From Candidatus Nezhaarchaeota archaeon (GTDB lineage: Archaea > Thermoproteota > Methanomethylicia > Nezhaarchaeales > WYZ-LMO8): a DNA stretch of 64,000 nucleotides. The position numbers and the translations under genes are program-made. Location of the stretch: positions 99,179-163,178 of the forward strand of contig JASFYF010000001.1 in NCBI GenBank assembly GCA_030055465.1, read 5' to 3'. Below are positions 16,267 through 24,428 of this stretch, one piece after another (within the stretch, counting starts at the first letter, position 1; each line of letters begins with the position of its first letter). The notes under the pieces are model-generated. The model was not told the origin of the DNA and made no database searches. It saw only the letters and a program-made list of their open reading frames with translations.

Positions 16267-17030
16267 GGGCGTTGCTGGCCGTCGTTGAGAGGGACTTCAG
16301 GTACTTCCTCCGGTATAGGTGGTGGATTGCGGGGATGGTGAGCATGAACCTCGCGGACCTGTTCATAATGGCCTTGGTCTACGCGAGGATGACGAATCCA
16401 GACGTGGTGGTGGACTACTTCGTGTTCTTCGCTCCGGGACTGACGGTGACCGCGGCCTTCGCCGCGGCGTTCATGATTGGACGCGAGGTGAACATGGAGC
16501 TCCGCCGCGAGGTAACCCACTACATGCTTAGCCTTCCAATAGAGAGGTGGAAGCTTGCTGCCGGCAGGGTTATTTCAGGCGGGATTAGGGGGGTAGCCTA
16601 CGTTGCCCCCCTCCTCGCAACCACGCTCGCCATAACCAACGCCTACACCGGGCGCCTGCCCACGCCCCCAGAGCTGCTGACAGTTTTGGCAGTCCTCTCC
16701 TCGCTTTGCCTTGGAACCTCCGGCCTGAGCATCGCGTTGGCCCTCTCAACAAAGAGCTTCGAGAAGTACGTGACGGCTAGAAGCGTGGTGTACTACGCCT
16801 TGTTCTTCTGCAGCACGGTCTTCTACCCCCTAAGCCTCGTAGAGAGGGTTTTCCCTCCCCTGGCGATCCCCGCCCGCCTGAACCCCGTGAGCTGCGGAGC
16901 CGACCTCTCCAGGGCTCTGCTGCTCGGCTGGGCTGAGCCTACACCATTCATGCTTGTCGACGTGCTGCTCTACGCGCTTGTCTTCGGGCTGCTCGCAGCC
17001 TCTTCCTATGCGAGGACAACGCGTAAGTGA
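16263..17030 (+). CDS. ABC-2 type permease, subunit 2
   Basis: 255 residues and six helices, with the ABC-2 element YMLSLPIERWKLAAGR matching its neighbour's, so the two permeases are paralogues. TTG 16263 overlaps the previous stop (TTGA) and follows GGAGGG, so it is preferred over the upstream ATG at 16128 inside the first permease. The open frame before 16263 is a shadow. It is the third and last gene of the exporter operon. Confidence 0.88.
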   Translation: MRALLAVVERDFRYFLRYRWWIAGMVSMNLADLFIMALVYARMTNPDVVVDYFVFFAPGLTVTAAFAAAFMIGREVNMELRREVTHYMLSLPIERWKLAAGRVISGGIRGVAYVAPLLATTLAITNAYTGRLPTPPELLTVLAVLSSLCLGTSGLSIALALSTKSFEKYVTARSVVYYALFFCSTVFYPLSLVERVFPPLAIPARLNPVSCGADLSRALLLGWAEPTPFMLVDVLLYALVFGLLAASSYARTTRK

Positions 17031-17043
17031 AGGCCGTCGAATT

Positions 17044-17065
17044 GTCGGGTCTGCTTGAGCCCGAC
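17044..17065. repeat. Inverted repeat, first hairpin of leader region
   Basis: GTCGGG and CCCGAC flank a ten-base loop, 13 bases after the exporter operon stop codon. It may be part of the terminator of that operon or of a larger folded RNA with the two hairpins that follow. Confidence 0.35.
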
Positions 17066-17097
17066 CGGGGGGTTCACACGTGGGCTTAAAAACAACG

Positions 17098-17133
17098 GGT
17101 TGGGGCTTCAACCATTCAGGCCCCAACCTTTTT
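17098..17133 (+). terminator. Hairpin followed by T-run
   Basis: GGTTGGGGC (17098-17106) pairs perfectly with GCCCCAACC (17120-17128) around a 13-base loop and is followed directly by five T. It looks like an intrinsic terminator for the exporter operon. The T-run also overlaps the TATA-like TTTTTATAG of the next gene. Confidence 0.5.
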
Positions 17134-17174
17134 ATAGTCAACGCAGGATGTAACCCTGCGTGAAGGTTGGAGGG
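17129..17174 (+). promoter_or_regulatory. Promoter, operator-like dyad and ribosome site of the ArsB/NhaD gene
   Basis: TATA-like TTTTTATAG at 17129-17137. A perfect seven-base inverted repeat, ACGCAGG/CCTGCGT, at 17141-17161 covers the expected transcript start. The ribosome site GGAGGG at 17169-17174 lies eight bases before GTG 17183. The dyad is placed where a repressor would block transcription. Confidence 0.45.
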
Positions 17175-17182
17175 CCTTTAAA

Positions 17183-18475
17183 GTGCTTGACGGCATGGTC
17201 TTCGCGCTTGCCGTGTTCACGGCGGCCATCGCGATAATAGTTTGGGGCAAGGTTCACAGGGCCTACGTTGGCCTGGCCTCCTCGGCTGTGATCATATTGG
17301 CCGGGGTGCTGACCCCACAGAGGGTCCTAGAGTACTTGGACCTGGACGTAGTCGGGCTCCTCATAGGGATGGCAATCATAACCTACTACTTGGAGAAGTC
17401 GGGCTTTGCTAGGTGGATCTCCGCGAGGTTCCTGAGGCTTGGAGGCCGAAACCCCATGAACGTTATGGTGATACTTGCCTGCCTCGGCTCCCTCCTGTCG
17501 GCAATCCTCGACAACGTATCAACAACGCTGCTGCTCGCCCCGATAGCGCTAAGCCTAGCTGAGGCTTTAGGCGTCAGCGCGGTGCCCTACGTGGTCGGCG
17601 TCGCGTTGGGCTCAAACCTCGTCGGGGCCGCCCTCATGATCGGGGATCCCCCAAGCATGATGGTTGCGTCGGCGCTGAACCTCAGCTTCACCGACTTCAT
17701 AGTGTTCAATGGCAGGCCGAGCATCTTCTTCATAATAATGGCTGCCTGCCCCGTTGCAGCCCTCACATTAAGGCTAACGGCTAAGAAGTACGTGAAGGCC
17801 TCAGGGGGGTTGACCAACGCGCGTGGGGGCCTCGACGAGCAACACGTAAAGGATAGGGCCCTGCTGGCGGAAGTGTTAGCGGTCTTCATCTCGGTGGTAG
17901 CCCTCTTAAGCGTTAGGAGCGTCTACGGCATACCTTTATGGATGCCACCGGTGCTCGGCGGCCTAGCCCTGCTGGCCCTTCGAGCCCCAAGGGATAGATC
18001 CATTGAGGCCCTCGTTAATGGCGTGGACTGGAAGACGATAATCTTCATATCCTCAGTATTCGTGTTGACGGGCGGGCTCGTGGAGACCGGCTTCGTTGAC
18101 CTCATGTCATCCACGATATACGGGCTGTGCGGCGCCAACGCGGCCCTTACCTCGGCCCTCCTAATATGGGTCTCAGTCCTGATATCGGCCTTCATAGACA
18201 ACATTCCCTACTTCGCCATAATGATACCCATGGTGATGGGGCTCTCCGAGGCGTCCGGCATGAATGTGTACACGCTTATGTGGGCCTTGCTGATAGGTGG
18301 AAGCCTAGGGGGAAACTGCACCTACATAGGCGCAGCCGCAAACGCGGTGGCCGTCGGAATACTAGAGAGGAGGAACTTTAAGGTCTCCTTCACAGAGTTC
18401 GCCAAGCTAGGGGCTCCCTACACTATAACGGCCGTGCTCATCGGAGAAGTTTTACACTACTTGATCTTCATATAG
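17183..18475 (+). CDS. ArsB/NhaD-type ion transporter
   Basis: A 430-residue membrane protein of the IT superfamily with about eleven helices. It has two inverted halves, each with a helix-hairpin signature: DNVSTTLLLAP with GDPPSMMVAS in the first, and DNIPYFAIMIP with GGNCTYIGAAANAV in the second. Members are Na+/H+ antiporters (NhaD), arsenite exporters (ArsB) or dicarboxylate carriers; the twin DN motifs suit NhaD/ArsB best. The substrate cannot be fixed from sequence. Start GTG 17183 is supported by GGAGGG; ATG 17195 is an alternative. The hairpins upstream suggest tight control. Confidence 0.88.
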   Translation: MLDGMVFALAVFTAAIAIIVWGKVHRAYVGLASSAVIILAGVLTPQRVLEYLDLDVVGLLIGMAIITYYLEKSGFARWISARFLRLGGRNPMNVMVILACLGSLLSAILDNVSTTLLLAPIALSLAEALGVSAVPYVVGVALGSNLVGAALMIGDPPSMMVASALNLSFTDFIVFNGRPSIFFIIMAACPVAALTLRLTAKKYVKASGGLTNARGGLDEQHVKDRALLAEVLAVFISVVALLSVRSVYGIPLWMPPVLGGLALLALRAPRDRSIEALVNGVDWKTIIFISSVFVLTGGLVETGFVDLMSSTIYGLCGANAALTSALLIWVSVLISAFIDNIPYFAIMIPMVMGLSEASGMNVYTLMWALLIGGSLGGNCTYIGAAANAVAVGILERRNFKVSFTEFAKLGAPYTITAVLIGEVLHYLIFI

Positions 18476-18546
18476 CTGTTTAAAGCCGACGAAGCGCGGG
18501 GAGAGGCGTAAAAGAAGTAGAGTTGTGGAGTTCCGGGAGCGGCCGG

Positions 18547-19506
18547 CTACACGTCGTCTCCGGTCTCAACGTACCCCGCAACGCTGTAGGATCCGGGGCA
18601 TATGAGCATGAAGGCGAAGGGCCTGTCCACCCGCTGGGTTATGGCTGGCGTGTGCGGTATCCACGGCCTGGGTATCGTTATTATCGTGGGCTTATCGATA
18701 ACGTAGACCTCCCTCTCCGACCCGAACCAGAACTCTATCGATGCGCCGAGCTCGTGGATCCTCGATGGGTCGAGGCCTAAGGCAACGAGCAGCTCGGGCT
18801 CCCTGTGCACGTGGGCGTACCTAGTCGACATCCACACGCCTGTCGTCTTAAAGAACTCCCAGGAGAAGCTTATGTTAACGCCCTCGAGGTCCTCAGGGTG
18901 CATCTGAACCATTTGGTACGCCTCCCCGGGACCCATCGACCGCATATCCATAACCCCCCTCTCATCGATCTTTATCGGCGCCTCGGCGCGCCAACCCTCA
19001 TAAGCGCTCTTGGACGTTGCCAGCCTCTTCACAAGCCTCGAGTACCTGGTGCCCTTGGATGGCTGCCTCGCGCAGCCTACGGTTTCACCGGAGTAGAGCG
19101 GCGAGTTGCTCAACACTAGGTGCACCAACGGCCTCTCAAGCTCCTTCACCCTTAGGGGGCCGTGGGGCGTGTTCTTGGGTACAACGACCACCGTGGGTTC
19201 GCGGAAGGTGTACTCCTCCCTCTCCTCTCCGATGAGGATCGATGCCTCCCCGCCTAAATCCATTATGTCCTCGGGATTCGTCCCGGCGACCGCGATGAGC
19301 TCGTCGTAGGGGTGAACCACCATCTTACCCTCGCCTGCGGGGTGCAGGGCGCACTTCCCCTCAAGGTAGGCAATGCCCAAATGCCCCGGGTAGCCTTCAA
19401 GGTCCTTGGATTCCATCCAGAACACCTTAACATCACGAGGGAAAAGCCCTTCAGGCGCCTCCCCCACGGTTAGCGGCTTCACGAGCCTCCTGTACTTGGA
19501 TCCCAT
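18547..19506 (-). CDS. Bicupin protein, unknown substrate
   Basis: A 319-residue protein made of two cupin-like halves. Each half has a His/Glu metal motif (HPYDELIAVAG in the first, HVHREPELLVALG in the second) and a later His in TPHGP or IPHTP. Both contain an EFWFGSERE/ASILIGEEREE segment typical of such duplicated cupins. Function is unknown; it could be a metal-dependent isomerase or dioxygenase. It is a single gene between two other short genes on the same strand. Confidence 0.7.
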   Translation of the reverse strand: MGSKYRRLVKPLTVGEAPEGLFPRDVKVFWMESKDLEGYPGHLGIAYLEGKCALHPAGEGKMVVHPYDELIAVAGTNPEDIMDLGGEASILIGEEREEYTFREPTVVVVPKNTPHGPLRVKELERPLVHLVLSNSPLYSGETVGCARQPSKGTRYSRLVKRLATSKSAYEGWRAEAPIKIDERGVMDMRSMGPGEAYQMVQMHPEDLEGVNISFSWEFFKTTGVWMSTRYAHVHREPELLVALGLDPSRIHELGASIEFWFGSEREVYVIDKPTIITIPRPWIPHTPAITQRVDRPFAFMLICPGSYSVAGYVETGDDV

Positions 19507-19629
19507 AACGCGAGCACCTCAAATCAATGTGATGACTCCTCGCTTTTTAAGGGCTTTCTCGAAGCCCGATAAGCAAACCCAATGGACTTTGAAGTCCTCA
19601 GGGTTCATCCTTAAATGCGTGGTGGAGCT

Positions 19630-19956
19630 TCAACGCCGGTCCTTAAGGATCACGTAGACCTCAACTCTGATCTTCCTCTTGGAGACTTCATCCCACAGGT
19701 CGTTTAGGGATCTCGGGAGGTAAAGCTTGTAGCTTTGGCTTTCCCGAACCACCCTGTGCTCGCCTAGGTATAAGAGGCCCCTAAACAACAACTCAACGTC
19801 CACCGGGTTCGCCCCCAACTGCGCTGAGCTGTAGGGGTGGACCTCTACCCAGCACTTGGCCGTCCCCGCGCGCGGATCGATCTTCGAGGGGTTACCGGTT
19901 CGCATGGTACCAATTTGGTTGAGCCTCTCAAGGCGCCTCGGGGCCACGGCTCTCAA
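19630..19956 (-). CDS. Small conserved-looking protein, unknown
   Basis: 108 residues from TTG 19956, or 91 from ATG 19905 (MRTGNPSKID). The core reads as a compact alpha/beta domain with CWVEVHPYSSAQLG and RVEVYVILKDRR. No family is recognised. Codon use and periodicity look genuine and there is no competing frame. The short hairpin GCCCAG/CTGGGC lies just upstream, near 19965. Confidence 0.45.
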   Translation of the reverse strand: MRAVAPRRLERLNQIGTMRTGNPSKIDPRAGTAKCWVEVHPYSSAQLGANPVDVELLFRGLLYLGEHRVVRESQSYKLYLPRSLNDLWDEVSKRKIRVEVYVILKDRR

Positions 19957-20148
19957 GCAGCGTAGCCCAGCAGGGGCTGGGCGAACGCGCTTCGTGGAGG
20001 CTTTAACGAATCCTTAAATCGCTAAGGAGAGCTGTGAGCTGTCCTTAAGACAAGGGATCCTCGCTGCATCGCGCTCAAGCTTGGAGCGGTGGAGGCTGCC
20101 GCAGGATTAGGCTTGAAGCCTAGGCAATGCGCCCGCCATCGGAGATCG

Positions 20149-20439
20149 CTAAACCCTATGTATGGCCCTGAAGATCTCCGAGTGCTGCACGAAAACTTCA
20201 ACCCCGAGCTCCTTGGCCTTCAGCTCCAGCTTATCCCTCAGCTGGCTGAGGCTGCAGGTGGCCTTGCTGATGTCCGCAACCATTATCATCGCGAAGAAGC
20301 CCCTCAAAACCGTTTGACTTATGTCCTCTATGTTCACGTTGAGGCTTGCCAAGACGCTTGTGATGCCGGCAACTATGCCGGGCTTGTCCACGCCGATCAC
20401 TGTCACAACTATGAGGTCTTTGTCCTCACGGGGAGGCAA
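20149..20439 (-). CDS. ACT-domain protein (UPF0237 type)
   Basis: A 96-residue single ACT domain: VVTVIGVDKPGIVAGI, then LNVNIEDISQTVLRGFFAMIM. This matches the GcvR/UPF0237 family that binds amino acids or other small ligands as a stand-alone regulator. It starts with TTG preceded by GGTGGT. It diverges from the peptide transporter operon, which could be linked to amino-acid sensing, though that is inference. A TAGGC/GCCTA hairpin lies about 27 bases past the stop. Confidence 0.85.
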   Translation of the reverse strand: MPPREDKDLIVVTVIGVDKPGIVAGITSVLASLNVNIEDISQTVLRGFFAMIMVADISKATCSLSQLRDKLELKAKELGVEVFVQHSEIFRAIHRV

Positions 20440-20526
20440 GAAACCACCACAGATTTTCTAGTGCTGCGGGCGACCATTTAACCTTTAAGCTCCGCCTCGG
20501 CCTTCAACTTAGCTTGGAGTTTCAAT

Positions 20527-20583
20527 ATCTTTAAATGAAAACAGTTATTAACGGAGCGCCCCCAAATTGTTATCCAAGGTGGA
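20527..20583 (+). promoter_or_regulatory. Promoter and ribosome site of the peptide transporter operon
   Basis: TATA-like ATCTTTAAAT at 20527-20536 overlaps the first in-frame ATG (20535), so that ATG cannot be the start of this transcript. AAGGTGGA at 20576-20583 precedes TTG 20589, which gives an ideal signal peptide. Confidence 0.45.
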
Positions 20584-20588
20584 AGGCC

Positions 20589-23273
20589 TTGAAGAGAGCT
20601 TGTGGTATAGTCTTGGTTTTAGCGTTTGTGGCCGCGCTTCTGCTTCCAACCGTAAACGTGGCGAGTGCGCAGCAGGCCCCCAAGGGGCCATGGGTTGACG
20701 AGGTCGTCTTCCTGGTCGAAGAAGAGGAGGCAAAGGTGTATAACAGGCTTATCGCAGGCGACATACACGCTTACTTCACAGACCTCTCGGATCCAACAGT
20801 CATAGATCTCGTGAAGAAGTCGCCTCAACTGTGGTATGCGACGGCCTACGGGCTGTTCTTCGAGTTGACCATAAACCCCGTGGGGCCTGAGTTCCCGAAG
20901 ACTGGGAAGATGAACCCGTTCTCGAGCGCTAAGGTGAGGGAGGCCCTCAACTGGCTGGTTGACAGGGACTATATAGCCAACGAGATCTGTGGTGGCCTGG
21001 CAGTTCCAAGGTACTTTGCGCTCACCCCGGCGTTCCCGGACTACGCGAGGGTTATCGACGTTGCGAGGTCCCTGGAGGTGAAGTACAGCTACAACTTCGA
21101 GAAGGCGAAGGAGGTTATAACGGCGGAGATGCTTGAGATGGGCGCTGAGCTCAGGGGTGGGAAGTGGTACTACAAGGGTGAGCCCGTCGAGCTGAGGTTC
21201 CTGATAAGGGTTGAGGACCAGAGGAAGGCCATAGGCGACTACATAGCCTCGCAGCTGGAGAAGCTGGGCTTCACTGTTAACCGCATGTACAAGACCGGAA
21301 GGGAGGCCTCACCGATATGGATAGGTGGAGACCCAGCCAACGGGGAGTGGCACCTCTACACCGCTGGGTGGATAACTACGCTCATAGCAAGGGATGAGGG
21401 AGACAACTTCGAGTTCTACTATACGCCTAGGGGCTACCCGGTCCCCCTGTGGCAGGCGTACAAGCCCAGCCCAGACTTCGACGACGTGTGCTACAGGCTG
21501 GCGTACAGGCTCTACTCGAGCGTGGAGGAGAGGGAGCAGCTGCTGGCCAAGGCCCTCCAACTTTCAATGGAGGACTCGGTGAGGGTGTGGCTTGTAAACC
21601 AGAAGGTCCCATACGTGGCTGCAAAGGGGCTTCAGCTGACGTCCGACTTGGCTGCGGGCTTCAGCGGAAGTAGGCTGTGGCCTTACACTATAAGGTTCGA
21701 GGGCAGGACTGGAGGGCAGGTTAAAATAGCCATGAGCAACATGCTGGTGGACCCGTGGAACCCCGTGGCCGGCACGAACTGGGTCTACGATACAACCATT
21801 ATACAGGCAACGTGCGACCAGCCCGCGGTGCCCAACCCGTTCAACGGGCTTTACCTGCCCAACAGGGTTGAGAAGGCGACGGTGTACGTGAAGAGCGGCC
21901 TACCCGTGGGCAAGACGCTGGACTGGGTTGACTTGGTGTTCGTCGATGAACCCATAGCGGTGCCGTCGGATGCCTGGTACGGGTGGAACGCCACCACAAG
22001 GCAGATAACGAATCCACCTGCCGGGTTGAAGGCCAACGTCAAGGTGGTCGTGGAGTACGACGACCAGCTGTTCAACGTGAAGTACCACGACGGCACAAAG
22101 ATGTCCCTAGCCGACGTAGTCTTCAACTTCATATTGGACTTTGACAGGGGCGACCCGGCAAGCCCACTATACGATGAGAGCCACGCGGTGGACCTTGAGG
22201 CGTTCAAGACAACCTTCGGCGGCTTCAGAATAGTAAAAGAGAGCCCGCTCACAATAGAGTTCTACACTAATGCGACATATCTAGACGCCGAGTGGATAGC
22301 CTTCGACGCCATAACGAGCTTCTACCCGTGGGGAGGCCTGAACTACGGCGCGATGCCGTGGCACATGATCGCGATAGGCATGCTGGCGGAGATGGACGGC
22401 AAGCTGGCGTTCAGCTCGGATAAGGCCGCCAAGCTCAACATTGACTGGCTCAGCTACATAGCTGGCCCAAGCCTCGACATCCTCAAGGAGGAGCTCGACA
22501 AGGCCATAGCCAACGGATTCATACCCTACCAAGAGGTCCTGGGGAAGTACCTAACCAAGGATGAAGCGCTAGCCAAGTACAACGCCTTGAAGGCGTGGTT
22601 CGAGAAGCACGGGCACTTCTGGGTTGGGAACGGCCCATTCTACCTGGATAGGGTCGACGCCACAGCCAACATAATCACCCTGAAGGCGTTCAGGGAGTAC
22701 CCGGACGTCGCTGATAAGTGGCTGATATTCAGCGAGCCGAAGTTCCCCGCGATCGCCCTAAGCGGCCCATCAGATATGATCGCAGGGGAAGCCGCATACT
22801 TCGAGGCCAGGGTGACGTATAGGGGAAGCCCCTACCCAGCCGACGAAATAGAGTTCGTGAAGTACATAGTTCTAGACCAAGAAGGAAACGCCCTCTTGAA
22901 GGGAGAGGCCACCCCGGTCTCCGACGGCCTCTACACCATAGTGGTCCCAACCAGCGAGCTTGTGCCCGGAACCTACAGGCTGGAGGCGATCGCCCTCTCA
23001 AAGCTCGTCTGCGTGCCGCAGGGCGGCGAGGCCTACCTCAAGGTCACCTCAGTCAAGAGCTTCATAGACTCAGCCACCCAGAAGATGAAGGCGGAGATGG
23101 ATGCTAGGCTCTCAGGAATTGAGGCCAGCATGGCCGAGCAGCAGAAGACCCTGCAGGATCTAAGGAGCTCCGTGTCAACCTTAACCACGCTCTCCTACGC
23201 GTCGGTAGCCGTAGCCATCGTGGCGCTGATAGTGGCCGCAGCCTCAATGCTCGCGGGAAGAAAGAAAGCGTAA
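20589..23273 (+). CDS. Peptide ABC transporter substrate-binding protein
   Basis: About 894 residues, much longer than the usual 500-600 of the SBP_bac_5 (DppA/OppA) family, as often in archaea. It has a signal peptide ending near VASAQ, typical family segments (AKVREALNWLVDRDYIANEI, YHDGTKMSLADVVFNF), an Ig-like region around residues 720-800, a coiled coil at about 815-860 and a C-terminal membrane helix with basic end GRKKA. It would hold captured peptides at the membrane for the permeases downstream. TTG 20589 is preferred over ATG 20535 on promoter and ribosome-site evidence. Confidence 0.92.
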   Translation: MKRACGIVLVLAFVAALLLPTVNVASAQQAPKGPWVDEVVFLVEEEEAKVYNRLIAGDIHAYFTDLSDPTVIDLVKKSPQLWYATAYGLFFELTINPVGPEFPKTGKMNPFSSAKVREALNWLVDRDYIANEICGGLAVPRYFALTPAFPDYARVIDVARSLEVKYSYNFEKAKEVITAEMLEMGAELRGGKWYYKGEPVELRFLIRVEDQRKAIGDYIASQLEKLGFTVNRMYKTGREASPIWIGGDPANGEWHLYTAGWITTLIARDEGDNFEFYYTPRGYPVPLWQAYKPSPDFDDVCYRLAYRLYSSVEEREQLLAKALQLSMEDSVRVWLVNQKVPYVAAKGLQLTSDLAAGFSGSRLWPYTIRFEGRTGGQVKIAMSNMLVDPWNPVAGTNWVYDTTIIQATCDQPAVPNPFNGLYLPNRVEKATVYVKSGLPVGKTLDWVDLVFVDEPIAVPSDAWYGWNATTRQITNPPAGLKANVKVVVEYDDQLFNVKYHDGTKMSLADVVFNFILDFDRGDPASPLYDESHAVDLEAFKTTFGGFRIVKESPLTIEFYTNATYLDAEWIAFDAITSFYPWGGLNYGAMPWHMIAIGMLAEMDGKLAFSSDKAAKLNIDWLSYIAGPSLDILKEELDKAIANGFIPYQEVLGKYLTKDEALAKYNALKAWFEKHGHFWVGNGPFYLDRVDATANIITLKAFREYPDVADKWLIFSEPKFPAIALSGPSDMIAGEAAYFEARVTYRGSPYPADEIEFVKYIVLDQEGNALLKGEATPVSDGLYTIVVPTSELVPGTYRLEAIALSKLVCVPQGGEAYLKVTSVKSFIDSATQKMKAEMDARLSGIEASMAEQQKTLQDLRSSVSTLTTLSYASVAVAIVALIVAAASMLAGRKKA

Positions 23274-23299
23274 AGCTGAAGCCAGGGGAAACCACCCTT

Positions 23300-23338
23300 A
23301 TATTTTTTATAGCAATCCTTATTAAGGTAGGCCTTAAT
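23300..23338 (+). promoter_or_regulatory. Internal promoter with operator-like inverted repeat
   Basis: TATA-like TATTTTTTATAG at 23300-23311 is followed by the perfect inverted repeat ATTAAGG-TAGG-CCTTAAT at 23321-23338, covering the expected transcript start. It sits between the binding-protein gene and the permease genes and may let them be regulated apart. Confidence 0.4.
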
Positions 23339-23350
23339 AGGAGAAAGGTA

Positions 23351-24424
23351 TTGAAATTGATGCATGGAGTCCTGAGGTTTGCGCGGTACGCCGCGAAGAG
23401 GGGAGCGGTGTTATTTGTAGTTGTTGTGCTCGCGGTTTACGCCACAATACTCATAGCGAACATGGGCGGCTACGTCGACGAGATGGTTAAGTCGCAGGTT
23501 ATGGCCTCGGTGAGCCAGAGCGTCGCCCAGAACCCGCAGTACAAGATGCTCCCCTACGAGGAGAAGATGAAAATAATAAACTCGCTTTACGAGGCTGAGC
23601 TGAGGCGCCTGGGCCTCGACCAGAGCTTCTACGTTAGGAGCTTCATATACTTGGGCTCCGCGCTGACCATGGATCTGGGCAGGGCACAATACATGACAAG
23701 CGACAGCGGCTCAACCATAGTCAGAGTCATAATTACCGAGAGGCTTCCAGCATCAATCCTCCTCTTCACGAGCGTGAACCTCATGCTCTTCTTCATTGCC
23801 CTCTTCGGCGGGCTGGCACTCTCGCATAGGTATGGCAGCAAGATGGACAAGGTTGTGGTGTCCCTCTCACCGCTCTCGTCGATACCTGGCTGGTTCTACG
23901 GGATATTCCTTATACTGATATTCGCAGCGTGGTTACGCATATTACCGTATGGAGGCATGGTTGATGCCCCTCCACCTAAAGATGCGTTCGCCTACGCGCT
24001 CAGCGTCCTCAAGCACATGGCCCTCCCAGCGATGTCGTGGCTCATAGCATACTCCGTTATACAGACCTACGTCAAGAGGACCTTCTTCCTGATGTTCTCC
24101 AGCGAGGACTACGTTGAAATGGCCAAGGCCAAGGGGCTGCCCCCCAAGCTCGTGGAGCGAAGGTACATACTTAGGCCGACCCTTCCCCCGATAGTGACCG
24201 ACCTGGCGTTGACGCTCATATCCTCGTGGATGGGGGCGATAGTGACGGAGAGGGTCTTCAACTGGCCGGGGATAGGATCCCTCTTCTACGAGGCCATAGG
24301 GTTCCTGGACTCCCCCGTGATCGTGGGGATAGTGGTCATATACGCCTACCTGCTCGCGGTAACGGTGTTGATCCTCGACCTGGTCTACATGATTGTGGAC
24401 CCGAGAATCAGGATGAAGGGGTAG
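23351..24424 (+). CDS. Peptide ABC transporter permease (DppB/OppB type)
   Basis: A 357-residue permease. After the first helix there is an extracytoplasmic stretch of about 100 residues, then five helices with the family EAA loop (DYVEMAKAKGLPPKLVERR) and the conserved ending VTVLILDLVYMIVDPRIR. TTG 23351 follows GGAGAAAGG; ATG 23360 is an alternative. It pairs with the next permease, which starts four bases after its stop. Confidence 0.92.
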   Translation: MKLMHGVLRFARYAAKRGAVLFVVVVLAVYATILIANMGGYVDEMVKSQVMASVSQSVAQNPQYKMLPYEEKMKIINSLYEAELRRLGLDQSFYVRSFIYLGSALTMDLGRAQYMTSDSGSTIVRVIITERLPASILLFTSVNLMLFFIALFGGLALSHRYGSKMDKVVVSLSPLSSIPGWFYGIFLILIFAAWLRILPYGGMVDAPPPKDAFAYALSVLKHMALPAMSWLIAYSVIQTYVKRTFFLMFSSEDYVEMAKAKGLPPKLVERRYILRPTLPPIVTDLALTLISSWMGAIVTERVFNWPGIGSLFYEAIGFLDSPVIVGIVVIYAYLLAVTVLILDLVYMIVDPRIRMKG

Positions 24425-24428
24425 GAAG

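Noticed and set aside
16074..16520. 148-residue minus-strand frame rich in His and Arg
   Set aside because: Lies opposite two well-supported permease genes; composition typical of a shadow frame.
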